Program-made: the position numbers and the translations under genes
In this document: positions 22,330 through 24,621 of the stretch, one piece after another
Position numbering within the stretch: the first letter of the stretch is position 1
Layout: every line of letters starts with the position of its first letter
Assembly (NCBI GenBank): GCA_964630665.1
Contig: CAZVVN010000052.1
Span: 1 to 24,621 of the forward strand
Source of the DNA: UBA9619 sp964630665
GTDB lineage: Bacteria; Pseudomonadota; Gammaproteobacteria; Arenicellales; UBA868
Direction of reading: 5' to 3'
Length of the DNA stretch: 24,621 nucleotides
The notes under the pieces: generated by a model
Seen by the model: the letters and a program-made list of their open reading frames with translations, nothing else
What the model was told of the DNA's origin: nothing
Databases searched by the model: none

Positions 22330-23582
22330 GAGCGGCCGAATTTTCTGGGTGCAGCAATCATGAAAGACGTACCGGCAATTACGAAGCTGAGAATGGCGAA
22401 GACGAAGGCATACCGATAACTGCCGAAGATGTCATGCAGGTAACCACCGATGGTGGGACCCACCGCACCGCCTAAGCCGAGGCCGGCAAGAATGATGCCG
22501 TTGAGGGTGCCAAAGTGGCGGCCATGAAAGATATCTGCGGCACCTACGAATATGGTTGGAGAATATAGGCCAGCACCCAGGCCAAAGGTGACGGCGTAAA
22601 CATACAACATCCAAGGCTGGCTGGTGTCGGTTATCCCGTTAAGCAGGATGACAGCAAAAATCACGAGTACAGTGGCGATCAGCACCGTGAGTTCACGCCC
22701 GATGATGTCTGAGACAGCAGAACTGACCTGCCCGATGACCATGAAAACGCCAAACATTGCGAACACCGATGCAGCCAGAATCCCGGAATAACCGATGTCC
22801 ATTGCAAACTTGACCTGATGTGCAATCACCAGATAGCAACCGCTTCCCCAGAAGCACATGTTGGATAACACCAGCATCCACAGTTGCAGGCTGCCCAGAG
22901 CCTGATTCAGGCTCCATTCAGGACGCTCACGCTGCCCGTGCCGGGGCCTGTTCATAGGTCGCAGTTGGGATGACTGCGACCGGAACGGCTGCATCCGCTT
23001 GTGGCTGGGGTGGAAGAAATACAGTGTCAGGATGAGCGGTATCAGAATGATGATCACACTGGAGCCCATCACCACATAGGACAGGCGCCAGCCCAGTAAC
23101 TCAATGACGTATTCAACCAGTACCACATAGACAAAACTAAGGCCACCGCCCATCTGGGCCAGGCCGAGGGCGAGGCCACGACGGCTCTCGAACCAGTTGG
23201 CGATGGTGGGATTCATCACCGGGGACCCACAACAGGCCAGGCCAATCGGAGTGATCACGCCGAATATGAGATAGAACTGCCAGAGTTCCTGAGCGAGGCT
23301 GCAGCACGCGGCCGCACAGCCGACAATGGTCACGCCGCTCAGCATCAGACGCTTTGCTTTCCAGCGGTCTGCGAGGTTGCCCACAATAGGGGCAACCAAT
23401 CCGTACACGAGCAAGTGCAGGGAGAGCATGAATGCAGTGCTGCCCCGACTCCAGCTGAACTCGCTCAGAATGGACGGGAAGAAAACTGAGAACGAATGGC
23501 GCACGCCGTAGGAAAGAATGCCAACGACACAGCATACGGCAACGACCATCCATCCCAGATGCAACGGAGTACGGGGGCTCAT
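22330..23582 (-). CDS. MFS transporter (C-terminus cut by N gap)
   Basis: 417 residues are visible from ATG at 23582; the C-terminal end is lost in the gap. The protein has about twelve helices in two halves separated by a basic, polar loop near 200-222 (HKRMQPFRSQ, RPRHGQRERPEW). The A-motif GNLADRWKAKRLML between helices 2 and 3 is characteristic of the major facilitator superfamily, and the opening LGWMVVAVCCVVGILSYGVRHSFSVFFP resembles the oxalate/formate and monocarboxylate branch. The second half has IGQVSSAVSDIIGRELTVL at the equivalent position. Substrate probably a small carboxylate, but that is inference. A reading through the N run into sequence on the other side is an artefact. 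No strong ribosome site precedes the start. Confidence 0.87.
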
Positions 23583-23808
23583 CTAACTGAGAATTCAGAC
23601 TCGGAAATGGGGAACGCGTGTGGGATTCTAAACGGCCGGAGCCCGGTTGGCGTGCCTCCTTCGAACATTCGGTAACACTTAAGACAGAATAGACTGGTTA
23701 GTGCGGTCTGACCGGTAGTACACCCAGCAAGGACTTTACAGGTAGAATTTGGGACCAGTACCTGCCCGGTTCCTAGCCGAGTGTCCTAAAACCCTAAAGG
23801 TGATCAGG

Positions 23809-24279
23809 ATGACCGACATTGATGATCTTCGTCGAATACTCGGTGCGAATACAGTCATCGCAGTCGTCGGATTGTCAGCCAACTGGTGGAGACCGAGTTT
23901 TTTTGCAGCCAAGTATCTTAAGGATCACGGATACCGGATCATTCCGGTCAATCCGAACTACGACGAGATACTGGGTGAGAAGTGCTACCCTGCAGTGCAG
24001 GAAATTCCAGAACCGATAGATGTCGTCGATGTGTTCCAGCGGTCCGAGGTCACGCCACCGATCGCACAAAGTGCTGTGGATATCGGGGCAAAAGTATTAT
24101 GGCTGCAGCTGGGTGTCGTGAACGAGACGGCAGCCTCTATTGCTCGGGAAGGGGGGCTAGAAGTAGTGATGGACCGCTGTATGAAGATCGAACACGGTCG
24201 CCTGATGGGTGGACTCAACCTTTTCGGAGTGACCACAGGCGTGGTTTCCAGCAGGCGGCCAAAATGGCTGGTTTACTGA
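23809..24279 (+). CDS. CoA-binding domain protein (YccU-like)
   Basis: A 156-residue single-domain Rossmann protein of the CoA_binding family, the stand-alone version of the nucleotide-binding domain of succinyl-CoA synthetase alpha. Motifs are IAVVGLSANWWRPSFFAAKYL, GYRIIPVNPNYDEILGEKCYPAV, IDVVDVFQRSE, KVLWLQLGVVNETAA and EVVMDRCMKIEHGRL. I use ATG at 23809, preceded by AAAGGTGAT with 4-base spacing; a TTG 60 bases upstream would add a non-conserved leader. The O-acetylhomoserine sulfhydrylase gene starts 9 bases after its stop. I recall this pair side by side in many bacteria and some archaea, suggesting a role linked to acyl-homoserine or sulfur metabolism, but no biochemical function is established that I know of. 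Confidence 0.9.
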   Translation: MTDIDDLRRILGANTVIAVVGLSANWWRPSFFAAKYLKDHGYRIIPVNPNYDEILGEKCYPAVQEIPEPIDVVDVFQRSEVTPPIAQSAVDIGAKVLWLQLGVVNETAASIAREGGLEVVMDRCMKIEHGRLMGGLNLFGVTTGVVSSRRPKWLVY

Positions 24280-24288
24280 GTCATCTCA

Positions 24289-24621
24289 ATGGCTGACAGA
24301 GAATTCGGGTTTGAGACGCTGTGTCTGCACGCAGGTCAGTTGCCTGACACCACCACCAGTTCCCGCGCGGTTCCGATCTACCAGACCACCTCGTATGTTT
24401 TCGATGATACTGATCACGCAGCCAGCCTCTTTAACCTGCAGACCTTCGGTAATGTCTATTCCCGGATGATGAACCCGACCAGTGCGGTGCTCGAGGAGCG
24501 ACTGGCTACCCTGGAGGGTGGCAGGGCCGGGGTAGTCGTCGGTTCCGGAATGGCGGCGCAGATGGTGACGTTGCTTACTCTGCTTGAAGCCGGTGATGAA
24601 CTGGTGTCGTCGAGTACTCTC
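24289..24621 (+). CDS. metY: O-acetylhomoserine sulfhydrylase, 5' part (3' truncated by window)
   Basis: The first 111 codons of a Cys/Met metabolism PLP enzyme; the rest lies beyond the window, including the Schiff-base lysine. The visible part reads FGFETLCLHAGQLPDTTTSS, VPIYQTTSYVFDDTDHAASL, YSRMMNPTSAVLEERLATLEGG and GSGMAAQMVTLLTLLEAGDE. The YSRMMNPT wording, and the F/L-rich stretch between TTSYVF and the RxxNPT site, distinguish O-acetylhomoserine sulfhydrylase (aminocarboxypropyltransferase) from the gamma-lyase/synthase at 14298-15440 (YTRSSNPT). The enzyme makes homocysteine from O-acetylhomoserine and sulfide. It starts 9 bases after the CoA-binding gene without a distinct ribosome site, so coupled translation is likely. 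Confidence 0.92.
   Translation, partial: MADREFGFETLCLHAGQLPDTTTSSRAVPIYQTTSYVFDDTDHAASLFNLQTFGNVYSRMMNPTSAVLEERLATLEGGRAGVVVGSGMAAQMVTLLTLLEAGDELVSSSTL

Noticed and set aside
22212..22419. Open frames that run through the N block on both strands
   Set aside because: They exist only because N was translated as X; residues beyond the gap belong to the gene on the other strand.
23583..23808. Possible SAM- or homocysteine-responsive riboswitch before the CoA-binding/metY pair
   Set aside because: Only a short palindrome CGGTCTGACCG and a TAGAAT are visible; I cannot find the conserved core of a known SAM or SAH riboswitch.
1..24621. CRISPR arrays, tRNA or rRNA genes, insertion sequences, integrase or attachment sites
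   Set aside because: I looked for regular direct repeats, cloverleaf-like ends, transposase motifs and flanking inverted repeats and found none that I could support.

Overview
The window is about 24.6 kb of bacterial chromosome with tightly packed genes on both strands. The protein families, an SSB tail ending in DFDDDIPF and the DUF1285-type protein suggest a proteobacterium, probably a free-living (possibly marine) gammaproteobacterium. That placement is inference; no rRNA or tRNA was seen. A run of exactly 100 N (22230-22329) marks a scaffold join, so this is a draft or metagenome-derived assembly.

Layout. (1) 1-408: 3' part of ssb. (2) 749-9296, all plus strand: an uptake and activation block with a long-chain-type acyl-CoA synthetase, a complete Liv/HAAT-type ABC importer (ATPase, two permeases, periplasmic binding protein, second ATPase) and a divergent PaaK-like AMP-forming ligase. 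The likely job is import of an organic (perhaps aromatic or branched) acid or amino acid and its conversion to a CoA thioester; the substrate cannot be read from sequence. (3) 9297-10065: an AT-rich leader, a 76-residue two-helix membrane protein of unknown function and a strong intrinsic terminator, forming a self-contained unit. (4) 10187-18211: a concentration of PLP enzymes of sulfur and amino-acid metabolism: a cysteate sulfo-lyase/D-cysteine desulfhydrase family enzyme, a class I aminotransferase, a cystathionine gamma-lyase/synthase, a cystathionine beta-synthase with C-terminal CBS domains and a class V cysteine-desulfurase-like protein. Between them lie a DUF1285 gene and a decayed secreted-protein gene (12670-13248) that I reconstructed across a nonsense codon and two opposite frameshifts. 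(5) 18822-21540: a DMT-family exporter, then a cobalt-type nitrile hydratase operon (alpha, beta, accessory protein) with ATGA start/stop overlaps. (6) 21595-23582: a Nudix hydrolase and an MFS transporter, convergent and both cut at their 3' ends by the N gap. (7) 23809-24621: a CoA-binding (YccU-like) protein followed by the 5' end of an O-acetylhomoserine sulfhydrylase.

Taken together, the CBS and gamma-lyase pair gives homocysteine-to-cysteine transsulfuration, the MetY-like enzyme gives sulfide incorporation into homocysteine, and the CuyA/DcyD-like enzyme releases sulfite or sulfide, so the window is rich in sulfur exchange. I do not see a clearly new multi-gene system. The least explained items are the small membrane-protein unit, the decayed gene, a 73-nt cytosine-free leader before the binding-protein gene, and the PaaK-like ligase whose phosphate-binding loop is replaced.
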